This document shows positions 1 through 7,107 of a DNA stretch of 11,517 nt, piece after piece. Position 1 is the stretch's first letter. Each line of letters begins with the position of its first letter. Source of the stretch: Verrucomicrobiales bacterium. Lineage in GTDB: Bacteria > Verrucomicrobiota > Verrucomicrobiia > Limisphaerales > UBA9464. The notes below the pieces were generated by a model that searched no databases, was not told the origin of the DNA, and saw only the letters and a list, made by a program, of their open reading frames with translations. The DNA lies in assembly GCA_003445095.1 (NCBI GenBank), contig DLVS01000109.1, positions 1-11,517 of the forward strand, in the 5' to 3' direction. Made by a program: the position numbers and the translations under genes.

Positions 1-653
1 CAAACCGAGGTAAGTTTCGCGGCCTTGGCCGAAGCATCCACGATGTCGCCGACGATCCGGCCCGTGAGTCGCCCGGCGTGGATTTCGAGTTCGTTCGCCA
101 GGGTCTGATCCAGCTTGAGTCGGCGCGCGAGTCGTTGAGTGAAGAAGGTGAAGCCCCCTGATACGAGCAGTGTCTTTAATCCAGACGCCTGTGCGGCCGC
201 GAGCAATCGTTCGGCTCCCGGCGACAACCGGAGGCGTTCGTCGTACACCTTCTGGAGGGCGGTTTCGGGCAAACCGGCCAACAAAGCAACCCGCTGACTC
301 AGTGCGGTCGGGAAATCGAGTTCACCTCGCATCGCGGCGGCCGTGATGGAAGCGACTCGAGGCTGTACACCGGCGAAATCCGCGAGCTCATCAATGCACT
401 CAATCGTGATTAAGGTCGAATCCATGTCCATCGCCAGCACGCGAAACTCCGCGAGCGGACGGAGGTACTCCAGGAACGCAAAGTCGAGCTGATGTTCGCG
501 GCAATACTCCGCCACGCCCTCGCGGCGCTGGACTGATTCGAAGCGAATCGTGGAGGCGTTGAGAGCTCGCGAGCGCTGGGCGCCGGTCAAGCTAGCCAGG
601 TGAAGGGCGACTTCGGGCGGGAGCGTGAGACCTTGGACTATCAGAAAGCTCAT
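1..653 (-). CDS. serB: Phosphoserine phosphatase SerB, 3' end cut by the window
   Basis: This enzyme hydrolyses O-phospho-L-serine to L-serine, the last step of serine synthesis, in the cytoplasm. The reading frame is open from ATG at 653 to the left edge (217 codons, no stop). HAD-superfamily motifs are visible: motif I DMDST with the nucleophile Asp76 and acid/base Asp78, followed by the SerB-typical ECIDELA; motif II as VSGGFTFF with Ser165; and the IVDA..K segment with Lys210, the probable motif III lysine. Motif IV (the GDGAND segment) must lie beyond the edge. The first 70 residues form a small N-terminal domain, as in long bacterial SerB proteins. It is the last gene visible in the rpe-permease-serB run, 48 bases after the permease. 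No Shine-Dalgarno sequence precedes the ATG; the start is chosen because the protein then begins with a plausible MSFLIVQG strand. The family assignment is secure; the N-terminus is less so. Confidence 0.93.
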   Translation of the reverse strand, partial: MSFLIVQGLTLPPEVALHLASLTGAQRSRALNASTIRFESVQRREGVAEYCREHQLDFAFLEYLRPLAEFRVLAMDMDSTLITIECIDELADFAGVQPRVASITAAAMRGELDFPTALSQRVALLAGLPETALQKVYDERLRLSPGAERLLAAAQASGLKTLLVSGGFTFFTQRLARRLKLDQTLANELEIHAGRLTGRIVGDIVDASAKAAKLTSV

Positions 654-701
654 GACAGCGGGGGCGGAGGTTGGAGGTCTCAGTCGTCTTGGCAAGGACG
701 C

Positions 702-1595
702 TCACCGGACGAGCGCCAACGCGACTGCTCCGGCAACGGCGAGAACCGCCCCCAGCACCGACCGAGACTTGGGGCGTTCACCGTCAAGCCACCAGGCGAA
801 AGGAATCACGGCAAGAGGAGTCAGTGCTGTCACGGCGACGACGACTCCAGTTGGCTGATGCAGCAACGCCCATTGATACGCCGCGACGCCGAGCGAGGGT
901 CCGCTGAAGGCGTTAATCAGAATCCACGGGATCGCTAAACGGACTGCGATCGGACCTGCGGGCGGAGCACCCACGCGATTTCGCCGTGCCCACCACCACC
1001 ACGCTACCGTGAAAACCAGGCCAGCCAGGATGCGTTGGTAGGCGACGGTCATGCCGTCCAAGGGAAACCCCGCATCGCGGGAGAGCAGTTGGCCATGGCG
1101 ACTCAAGACTGCCCCGAAGGCTTGTCCCGCCGCCGCGACAAATCCTAAGGCGTAACCCACCCAATCCGGCGTGGTGGCCGGCGTTCCTTTTCCTTGGGGC
1201 GCCAAAGCCACGCCCACTCCAGCGAGAATGAGCGTACCGGAGATCACTTGGCCCGGGCTCAAGCGAGTCCCCAACCAAATCCATTCCGTGAGGGCCGCAA
1301 TGGGGGCCGCCAGACACTGAACCATCAGACTAGTCAACTGCGCCCCCAATCGGGGTAACGCGAGGAAAATGGCGGTGTCGCAAATCCCGAATCCGATGAC
1401 GCCACTTACGACAAACCAGCCGAGAGCTGGTCCCCGGAATCCACCGCCAAACGTGTGTGCCCAAGCTCCCAGCAAGACCGTCGCGAGGACGATCCGCGCC
1501 AAGTTCGCATGAGTGGAACCGAGAAATCCGATGGAGCGTTTCGCCGCGACCGACGACAACGCAAACAACAGCATCGCCAACGTGGCGGCAACCAT
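702..1595 (-). CDS. EamA/DMT-superfamily permease (RhaT/YdcZ-like drug/metabolite transporter)
   Basis: This 297-residue, very hydrophobic protein is predicted to sit in the inner membrane with about ten helices. It shows the internal duplication of EamA proteins: one half at about residues 3-131 and a second at about 147-296, joined by a short polar segment (APQGKGTPATTPDW). Typical EamA features are the small-residue-rich helices, an early Asn-Leu-Ala-Arg segment after the first helix, and a glycine/alanine-rich last helix ending in LALVR. Members export or import amino acids, nucleotides or other small metabolites; the substrate cannot be read from the sequence. It lies 21 bases after rpe and 48 bases before serB on the same strand, so co-transcription is likely, and an amino-acid-related substrate is possible but only inferred from serB. 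The ATG at 1593-1595 has no Shine-Dalgarno sequence in front of it. Confidence 0.92.
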   Translation of the reverse strand: MVAATLAMLLFALSSVAAKRSIGFLGSTHANLARIVLATVLLGAWAHTFGGGFRGPALGWFVVSGVIGFGICDTAIFLALPRLGAQLTSLMVQCLAAPIAALTEWIWLGTRLSPGQVISGTLILAGVGVALAPQGKGTPATTPDWVGYALGFVAAAGQAFGAVLSRHGQLLSRDAGFPLDGMTVAYQRILAGLVFTVAWWWWARRNRVGAPPAGPIAVRLAIPWILINAFSGPSLGVAAYQWALLHQPTGVVVAVTALTPLAVIPFAWWLDGERPKSRSVLGAVLAVAGAVALALVR

Positions 1596-1616
1596 AGTTC
1601 AGCAGGAACGACTAAC

Positions 1617-2297
1617 TCAGGAGCCCAGCGCCAACGCCGGAGTCGCCGCACTGACGAGCCGATGCATTCGGCGAACGGCGGCCGCGAGATTCTTTCGAGC
1701 AAACAAGGAAGTCCCCGCGACGAAGGTGTCCGCCCCGGCTCGTGCACATTCTTGAGCCGTTTCGTCATTGATGCCTCCGTCCACTTCGATGCGGAAATTC
1801 AGACCGAGCTCACGACGCCAGGCGGCCGCTTGCTGCACTTTCGGCACACACTCATGGATGAAGGCTTGGCCGCCGAATCCGGGATTCACTGTCATCACGA
1901 GCAAGACATCGATCTGCGACAAAAACGGCCGCGCCTCCGTGATATTCGTCGGAGGATTGATCGCCAGTCCTACTCGCCGACCGAGCGAACGAATCTTCCA
2001 CAGCAGCGGAGTCACCTGAGTCCCGAGCTCCACGTGAATTGTCAGCCCGTTCGCGCCGGCATCGACAAATGCCTCCAGCAAGATTTCTGGTTTGGAACAC
2101 ATCAGGTGGACATCCAAGTAGCGCTGAAACACGGGCCGAACGGCGGCGACTACAGTTGGCCCGAAGGAAATGTTCGGCACAAAGTGGCCATCCATAATAT
2201 CGAGATGCAGGTACTCAGCCTCGGAGCGCTGAGCACGTCCGGCTTCATGGGCCAATCGGCTGAAATCGGCAGCGAGCAAGGAAGGCGCGATGATCAT
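1617..2297 (-). CDS. rpe: Ribulose-phosphate 3-epimerase
   Basis: This enzyme interconverts D-ribulose 5-phosphate and D-xylulose 5-phosphate in the pentose phosphate pathway, in the cytoplasm. The 226-residue length is normal for the family. The start IIAPSLLAADF is the usual N-terminus. Metal and catalytic residues are all present: His31 and Asp33 in HLDIMDGHFVPN, His64 in DVHLM, and Asp173 in VDGGI. The phosphate-gripping loops are MTVNPGFGGQ (residues 135-144) and the C-terminal GTSLF. Together these describe a complete TIM-barrel enzyme with no missing catalytic residue. It is the first clear gene of the minus-strand group and is followed 21 bases later by the permease. The last residues (about SAATPALALGS) are a low-complexity tail. 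No Shine-Dalgarno sequence is visible; the start is fixed by the conserved N-terminus. Confidence 0.98.
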   Translation of the reverse strand: MIIAPSLLAADFSRLAHEAGRAQRSEAEYLHLDIMDGHFVPNISFGPTVVAAVRPVFQRYLDVHLMCSKPEILLEAFVDAGANGLTIHVELGTQVTPLLWKIRSLGRRVGLAINPPTNITEARPFLSQIDVLLVMTVNPGFGGQAFIHECVPKVQQAAAWRRELGLNFRIEVDGGINDETAQECARAGADTFVAGTSLFARKNLAAAVRRMHRLVSAATPALALGS

Positions 2298-2483
2298 GCG
2301 GGCGGCCGAGCGTGCGGGCGTCGAGCCGTTGGGTCAATCCAACGGCGACCTGACGAACAACGCGCCAGGGGTACTTCAAGCTCAGCGAATTGTTGATGGT
2401 CCGACTCGAAAGTAAAATTTGGTCCAGCGGCAGCGACATCCATTCCGGGACGGCGGCTGTGGGGTGTGCCCTAGTTGCCGCGC

Positions 2484-2507
2484 TTCACCGCCAATTGAGC
2501 GGGTGAA
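2484..2507. repeat. Imperfect dyad with CAATTG in the loop
   Basis: TTCACCGC (2484-2491) faces GCGGGTGAA (2499-2507), complementary over eight pairs with one bulged G, around a seven-base loop that itself contains the palindrome CAATTG. It has no T-run on either side, so it is a poor terminator; a protein-binding site or a leader structure of the rpe transcript is possible. It could also be chance in GC-rich sequence. Confidence 0.25.
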
Positions 2508-2614
2508 TCATCCGAGGCGAAATTCCCGGGTTGGCCGCGGCGGCTGGTCTCCGACACAGCCACGGTCCGCCTCCGGGCAACGTCGGATCCAATTTCCAAA
2601 TTCTCGGCGACCAA

Positions 2615-2638
2615 CTTTTGTTGCACCTGCAACAAAAG
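2615..2638. promoter_or_regulatory. Candidate operator: 11-bp perfect inverted repeat upstream of the transporter
   Basis: CTTTTGTTGCA (2615-2625) and TGCAACAAAAG (2628-2638) are exact inverted repeats separated by only two bases (CC). Allowing one bulged G at 2639, pairing continues for three more bases on each side. The short centre makes it a better protein-binding dyad than an RNA hairpin. A further half-site copy, GTTGCAC, is at 2639-2645 and repeats 2620-2626 at a 19-base interval. Its AT-rich outer arms stand out from the GC-rich surroundings. It ends about 80 bases before the transporter start. Sugar-responsive repressors, for example of the LacI family, often bind dyads of this size next to the genes they control; which protein binds here is unknown and no regulator gene is in the window. 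Confidence 0.5.
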
Positions 2639-2719
2639 GTTGCACAACGACTACGGGTCTCGCCGCAGTGCTTGCGAACACCCTTCATCTATGCAAGGTC
2701 CCTCCTCGCTCTCCCCGTG

Positions 2720-4048
2720 ATGACATCGTCTTCCCCAATGAAGCCCTCACTCTCGTTCCTTAAGATTTGGCAACTGAGTTTTGGCTTTATGGGCATCCAG
2801 TTCGGCTGGGGCCTGCAGATGGCCAACATGAGCCCCATCTACGAAATGCTCGGGGCCAAGGAAGGTGACCTGGCTCTGCTGTGGATCGCTGCGCCGCTAA
2901 CCGGACTGGTCGTTCAACCCATTGTCGGGCATTTCAGTGACCGAACCTGGAATTCCCTCGGCCGCCGCAAACCCTATTTCCTGGTCGGTGCCTTGCTTTC
3001 CACACTCGCGCTCATCGCCATGCCCAACTCCGCGGCGTTGTGGATGGCGGTCGGCTTGTTATGGATTCTCGACGCTTCGATCAACATTACGATGGAACCC
3101 TTCCGCGCCTTCGTGGCCGACCTTTTGCCGGAAGCCCAGCGTCCGATGGGTTTTTCGGTGCAGACGGTTCTGATTGGGATTGGCGCGGTGGTGTCGTCGT
3201 CGCTGCCGTGGGTGCTCGCCAATTGGTTCGGAGTGACGAGCGAGACCGGCGGTTTGGGCAAGATTCCGCAATCGGTGCGACTCGCTTTTTACATCGGAGC
3301 GGCCGTGTTGTTTGTCTGCGTGATGGTGACGATCCTGACAACCAAGGAATATCCACCGGCCGATATAGAAGCCTTCAAGCGGTTGAAGGCGGAGAAATCC
3401 GGCTTTGGCACGAACCTTCGGGAGATTCTGGGCAGCATCGGCGCCATGCCCGCGCGGATGAAACAATTGGCCTGGGTTCAACTGTTCACCTGGGGCGGAC
3501 TCTTTTGCATGTGGACCTATTTCGGCCCCGCCATTGCCCGGTACATTTTTGGGGCCGTCGAAGCAGGAACACCGTTGTACACGGAAGGGACGGAGTGGGG
3601 CGGCGTATGCTTCTCAATCTATAACGGCGTCGCGTTGGTGATGGCGTTTGTGTTAATCGGGCTCGTTCACAAAGTCTCACCGAAGACGATTCACTCCGTC
3701 GGACTTCTCTGTGGCGCACTGGGGCTGTTGTCGGTGTTGGTAATTCGCAACAAGTACGCGCTCTTCGTCTCAATGGCCGGGGTCGGCATCGCCTGGGCCT
3801 GCATTCTCGCGATGCCCTACGCCATGCTCGCCGGGTGTTTGCCCGAAGAAAAGATGGGGACGTACATGGGAGTCTTTAACTTCTTTATCGTAATCCCGCA
3901 GGTCATCGTTGCTCTGGGATCAGGCTGGCTTGTCACTCATCTGTTTCGAAACCAGTCCGTGTATGCCGTGGCTTTAGGCGGCGTCTTGATGGGAATCGCT
4001 GCGCTGTTGGTGCGCCGAGTTGACTATGAGCATCAACCTTCAGCGTGA
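2720..4048 (+). CDS. MFS sugar transporter, SLC45/GPH-like (probable maltose or maltodextrin permease)
   Basis: The protein (442 residues from this start) is an inner-membrane symporter with about twelve predicted helices. The N-terminus SLSFLKIWQLSFGFMGIQFGW followed by ANMSPIYEMLGA is characteristic of the SLC45-like bacterial sugar transporters. The MFS loop 2-3 signature is GHFSDRTWNSLGRRK at residues 70-84, with the expected Asp74, Arg75, Gly81 and Arg82-83. The segment MEPFRAFVADLLP in helix 4 is also typical of the group. A maltose or maltooligosaccharide substrate is inferred from the GH13 gene directly downstream. I chose ATG 2720; ATG 2738 (MKPSLSF) is equally possible and GTG 2717 is in frame. 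An upstream ATG at 2531 would add 63 atypical residues and run through the operator-like dyad. No Shine-Dalgarno sequence precedes any of them. Confidence 0.93.
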   Translation: MTSSSPMKPSLSFLKIWQLSFGFMGIQFGWGLQMANMSPIYEMLGAKEGDLALLWIAAPLTGLVVQPIVGHFSDRTWNSLGRRKPYFLVGALLSTLALIAMPNSAALWMAVGLLWILDASINITMEPFRAFVADLLPEAQRPMGFSVQTVLIGIGAVVSSSLPWVLANWFGVTSETGGLGKIPQSVRLAFYIGAAVLFVCVMVTILTTKEYPPADIEAFKRLKAEKSGFGTNLREILGSIGAMPARMKQLAWVQLFTWGGLFCMWTYFGPAIARYIFGAVEAGTPLYTEGTEWGGVCFSIYNGVALVMAFVLIGLVHKVSPKTIHSVGLLCGALGLLSVLVIRNKYALFVSMAGVGIAWACILAMPYAMLAGCLPEEKMGTYMGVFNFFIVIPQVIVALGSGWLVTHLFRNQSVYAVALGGVLMGIAALLVRRVDYEHQPSA

Positions 4049-4083
4049 CGGTCCCGTTGCGGTCGGTCATTTCCCATCCGAAC

Positions 4084-5970
4084 ATGCGCCTTTTGATTCG
4101 CTTGGCACTCGTAGCGGTAATTGCGCCGATCCCGCTGCTCGCGCAACCCAGCGTCAGCAAAGTTGAGCCGCCGTCATGGTGGCCCGGACATAGTCTCAAT
4201 CCGATTCGCCTGCTGATTCGCGGTAATGATCTCGCCGGCGCCCGCCTCGAAGGGGTCCGCGGTGTTCGGGTGAGCAACGTGTCCGTCAACGCCGCCGGCA
4301 CGTACGCGTTCGCCGACGTACGAATCTCGAGCGGAGCTCGACCTGGCCCACGAGAGTTGACCCTGATTACTCCTTCGGGGCGAGCGATGGTCTCATTCGA
4401 GATCCTCGCCCCCTTGCCGCCTTCCGGAAGATTCCAAGGCTTCGGTCCGGATGACTTCATCTATTTCATCATGCCCGACCGATTTGCGAACGGTGACGGG
4501 GCGAACGACCAGCCCGTGAAGTCACCGGGTTTACTCGACCGATCGAAGCCGCGGTATTATCACGGCGGTGATCTCCGGGGAGTCATTCAACGATTGCCTT
4601 ACCTCAAGGAACTCGGGGTTACGACGGTTTGGCTAACTCCCTGGTACGACAACAATGACAGCCTGAACGAGCTCGAGAAGTACACGCTCGAGAACAAGCT
4701 CGATCCCGTGGGTGGCCTGCCTATCACCGATTATCACGGTTATGGGGCGGTCGATTTTTACGGCGTGGACGAACATTTAGGAGACTTGGCGACGTTGCGC
4801 GAATTGGTGAACACGGCTCACACTTTGGGGCTCAAGATCGTGCAAGACCAAGTGGCTAATCACGTCGGGCCGTATCATCCGTGGGTTACCAATCCACCCA
4901 CCGCCACGTGGTTCCATGGAACCGTGGCGGATCATCCGCAAAACACCTGGCAAACATGGACCATTCCCGATCCTCACGCCGCACCGGAACTACGTCACAG
5001 CACGCTGGATGGATGGTTCATCAACATCTTGCCCGACCTCAACCAGGACGACGCGGAATGCCGACGTTACCTGATTCAGAATGCTCTGTGGTGGGTGGGG
5101 TTGACCGGGCTGGATGGCATTCGGCAAGACACTCTCCCTTATGTGCCGCGGAGTTTTTGGCACGACTGGTCGGCGGCTTTGAAGCTCCAGTATCCGAAGC
5201 TGAGCTTGCTGGGCGAAGTGCTCGACGGCGACGTGACCAAGGTGTCGTTTTATCAGGCGGGTCGGGCACGATTCGACGGGGTGGATTCGGGGATTGATAC
5301 GCTCTTTGATTTCCCGCTGTTTTATCGCGTCCGTGAGTCCTTCGGCGAAGGCAAGGCCTTGAAACCGCTAGCCGAGCAACTCGCCCGCGATCACGTGTAC
5401 GAGAACCCCAACCAATTGGTAACCTTCGCCGGTTTGCACGACGTTGATCGATTTATGCACTTGCCCGGCGCCACTCCGGCGGGTCTCAAACTCGCGTTCA
5501 CATTTCTTCTTACTACCCGCGGCATCCCACTCGTTTACTACGGTGACGAAATTGCCTTGCCCGGTGGTGGGGATCCGGACAACCGGCGCGACTTCCCCGG
5601 CGGATGGCCCGAGGATTCGAGGAACGCGTTTGCTAGAGAAGGACGCACGCCCGCCGAGCAGGAGGTCTGGGAACACTTGCAGCGCCTCGGGCGCCTTCGC
5701 CTTGAATTGGAACCGCTCCGTCGCGGCCGACTCGTGCAGCTCGCCGCGGACGAACAAACTTATTCCTACGCCCGCGTCAGTCCTGGTGGTCGCGTGATTG
5801 TCGCCATCAACAACGACACGCGAACGAGGCATGTGGAGGTTCCGATCAAGTCGTTGGGGCTTGCAGAGGGCACTCACTTGCTTGACGCGCTCAGCGGGCC
5901 TGGTGCTTCGGTGGCTAATGATTCGCTCACACTCGAGCTGGCTCCGCGGTCGGCAGCGATTCTGCACTGA
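4084..5970 (+). CDS. Exported GH13 glycoside hydrolase, cyclomaltodextrinase/neopullulanase type
   Basis: This enzyme probably hydrolyses alpha-1,4 links of cyclodextrins, maltodextrins or pullulan in the periplasm and feeds the upstream transporter. Residues 1-20 (MRLLIRL...IPLLA) are a signal peptide with likely cleavage before QPS. Residues about 22-110 fit the cyclomaltodextrinase N-terminal beta domain (VSKVEPPSWWPGHSLNPIRL). The catalytic barrel follows: region I DQVANH at 255-260, LPDLN at 316-320 (the position of the MPDLN subfamily signature), region II GIRQD with Arg347 and nucleophile Asp349, region III GEV with acid/base Glu378, and region IV LHDVDRF with His452-Asp453. The last 80 or so residues form the C-terminal beta domain. 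Region IV has Leu where most members have Asn before His-Asp. A GTG at 4045 overlaps the transporter stop (GTGA) and would add 13 residues; I prefer ATG 4084 because it gives a standard signal peptide. Confidence 0.94.
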   Translation: MRLLIRLALVAVIAPIPLLAQPSVSKVEPPSWWPGHSLNPIRLLIRGNDLAGARLEGVRGVRVSNVSVNAAGTYAFADVRISSGARPGPRELTLITPSGRAMVSFEILAPLPPSGRFQGFGPDDFIYFIMPDRFANGDGANDQPVKSPGLLDRSKPRYYHGGDLRGVIQRLPYLKELGVTTVWLTPWYDNNDSLNELEKYTLENKLDPVGGLPITDYHGYGAVDFYGVDEHLGDLATLRELVNTAHTLGLKIVQDQVANHVGPYHPWVTNPPTATWFHGTVADHPQNTWQTWTIPDPHAAPELRHSTLDGWFINILPDLNQDDAECRRYLIQNALWWVGLTGLDGIRQDTLPYVPRSFWHDWSAALKLQYPKLSLLGEVLDGDVTKVSFYQAGRARFDGVDSGIDTLFDFPLFYRVRESFGEGKALKPLAEQLARDHVYENPNQLVTFAGLHDVDRFMHLPGATPAGLKLAFTFLLTTRGIPLVYYGDEIALPGGGDPDNRRDFPGGWPEDSRNAFAREGRTPAEQEVWEHLQRLGRLRLELEPLRRGRLVQLAADEQTYSYARVSPGGRVIVAINNDTRTRHVEVPIKSLGLAEGTHLLDALSGPGASVANDSLTLELAPRSAAILH

Positions 5971-6076
5971 CTTTCTTTATTGGCTCCCGGCGGGAAGGAT
6001 GCGTTGGCTTTCCCGAAAGTGCATTGCTAACGGAAGGGAGGTTCAAGTTTTCTCGCTCACACTATCGAATCGCGAG

Positions 6077-6895
6077 CTAGCGCCCCGGCCGTTTGACCGG
6101 CCCGACCCAGTTCTTGTGCCAGGTCAACTGCCACAGCCGTTCCAAGCGGACGGCTTCGACGTGGTTGTCAGCGAAGACCAGGTTTATCGCGCCGGGAAGC
6201 GTGTTCGCGGGATCGAAGTTCTTCGAGGCAGCGGACAGCGGCGCATTGTGGCGTGGGATCGCGAAACGGGACAAGCCCGGCGCCGTGAATTTGTCGCCGT
6301 CGAACAAATTCTTGGCTGGGAAGTCGGTCGGCTCGGCCCAGCCGTCCACAAAGACGGCATCGCCAAAAAAGGGCGTTGCCGCGGGTGTCTCGATTTCGGC
6401 TTCGCTGCGGAATCGGTCCTGGGGCTTGCCGACTGACAAAAGATCGGGGCCGTTCGATTTCAAGCAAGCATTGAAGCCATAGCTACCCTGGTAACCATTC
6501 CTCGCGTCGAGAAGCCAAGGGCGGGTCACCCATCCTTCCATGGAACCATCGTCCTTGATTTGGGAGGCGGACCGCTCCGGTGCCACCGGACAGTATCGGA
6601 TTTTCCTGGTGACCCCGTATCTCTTTTCGATGTTATACCACCACCAAATTGGCCAAGGCTCCGCGGCGGTATTGGCCGGCCAAGTTTCGGATAAGTAGAT
6701 CGAGTTCAACAGGCCCATTCGTTTCAGGTTACTCGCGCAGTTGACCTGTTGAGCTTTCCGTTTCGCCCAGACTAGTGCGGGCAAAAGCATGCTCGCCAGA
6801 ATGGCGATAATGGAGATAACGACCAGCAGTTCGATGAGAGTAAACCCTACGTGGCGTCCTGCGCCCTTTCGGGGCAGCAATCGGCTGTCATTCAT
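6077..6895 (-). CDS. Type II secretion pseudopilin-like protein (prepilin N-terminal methylation domain)
   Basis: This 272-residue protein belongs to the large set of PulG-like proteins found in many copies in planctomycetes and verrucomicrobia. After a basic leader ([16 protein letters not shown]) comes the prepilin peptidase site G17|FTLIE, with Glu22 at the +5 position of the mature protein. A hydrophobic helix to about residue 41 and an [19 protein letters not shown] segment continue the long N-terminal helix. The middle is tryptophan-rich (PWPIWWWYN). The C-terminal [27 protein letters not shown] matches the ADGH...W.LTWH ending common to this group. The role, a minor pseudopilin or surface protein of a type II secretion or pilus machine, is inferred from the family; no secretion genes are adjacent. 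It is convergent with the GH13 gene (106 bases apart) and divergent from the next gene. Confidence 0.93.
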   Translation of the reverse strand: MNDSRLLPRKGAGRHVGFTLIELLVVISIIAILASMLLPALVWAKRKAQQVNCASNLKRMGLLNSIYLSETWPANTAAEPWPIWWWYNIEKRYGVTRKIRYCPVAPERSASQIKDDGSMEGWVTRPWLLDARNGYQGSYGFNACLKSNGPDLLSVGKPQDRFRSEAEIETPAATPFFGDAVFVDGWAEPTDFPAKNLFDGDKFTAPGLSRFAIPRHNAPLSAASKNFDPANTLPGAINLVFADNHVEAVRLERLWQLTWHKNWVGPVKRPGR

Positions 6896-6925
6896 GCTTA
6901 CGAATCTCTTGTGTGGGTGCCGCTC

Positions 6926-6953
6926 AGCATAACGACCCGCTTCAAGAAGCCAA
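6926..6953 (-). promoter_or_regulatory. Weak sigma70-like promoter candidate for the pseudopilin gene
   Basis: On the minus strand TTGGCT (6953-6948) and TATGCT (6931-6926) are separated by 16 bases, each matching four of six consensus positions. The -10 box ends 31 bases before the ATG at 6895. An AAGAG about ten bases before that ATG is the only purine run near the start. Matches of this quality occur by chance, so this is only a pointer. Confidence 0.2.
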
Positions 6954-7107
6954 GGACGAACGGCCCTCCGATGGATGTCTCTTTCTACCTACCTCTAACC
7001 TCAGTCTAGGGTGATGGCTGAACTAAGTCTGGTACCCACCAAGCGTGCCTACCATCTTATTTGTCCGTTGACCCGCATAACCACCTGGAACAGTCTGCAA
7101 ACATTGT

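Larger units (their letters stand above)
2298..2719. other. Divergent intergenic region between rpe and the sugar transporter
   Basis: This is about 420 bases without a gene I can support. It should hold the promoters of both the minus-strand rpe group and the plus-strand transporter-amylase unit, but I found no convincing -35/-10 pair for either. It contains the candidate operator at 2615-2638 and a weaker dyad at 2484-2507. The plus-strand frame of the transporter stays open back to an ATG at 2531. The extra 63 residues this would add are arginine/proline-rich and unlike the family, so I treat that stretch as untranslated. Two short overlapping minus-strand frames (2245-2439 and 2294-2443) run into the rpe start; neither looks like a known protein. 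Confidence 0.7.

Noticed and set aside
1455..2396. Plus-strand open frame of 313 codons opposite the permease and rpe
   Set aside because: It is antisense to two clear genes, rich in Arg, Gln, Ser and His, and shows no domain; long antisense frames are expected in GC-rich coding DNA.
2245..2439. Minus-strand 64-codon frame upstream of and overlapping rpe
   Set aside because: It runs 53 bases into rpe in another frame, has no known relatives that I recognise and no start signal; kept only as a remark in the intergenic entry.
2550..2587. TCCGAC...GTCGGA and GGCTG...CAGCC short inverted repeats
   Set aside because: Stems of five or six pairs with long loops are common by chance in GC-rich DNA.
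5368..5967. Minus-strand open frame of 199 codons opposite the GH13 C-terminus
   Set aside because: It is antisense to a conserved enzyme whose motifs and terminal beta domain are intact, and it has no recognisable features.
6087..6102. GGCCG/CGGCC hairpin near the end of the pseudopilin gene
   Set aside because: It is inside the last codons of the gene, has only five pairs and no T-run after it; not a credible terminator.
5798..6436. Plus-strand open frame of 212 codons across the GH13 end and the pseudopilin
   Set aside because: It overlaps two real genes in other frames and its composition is that of a shadow frame.
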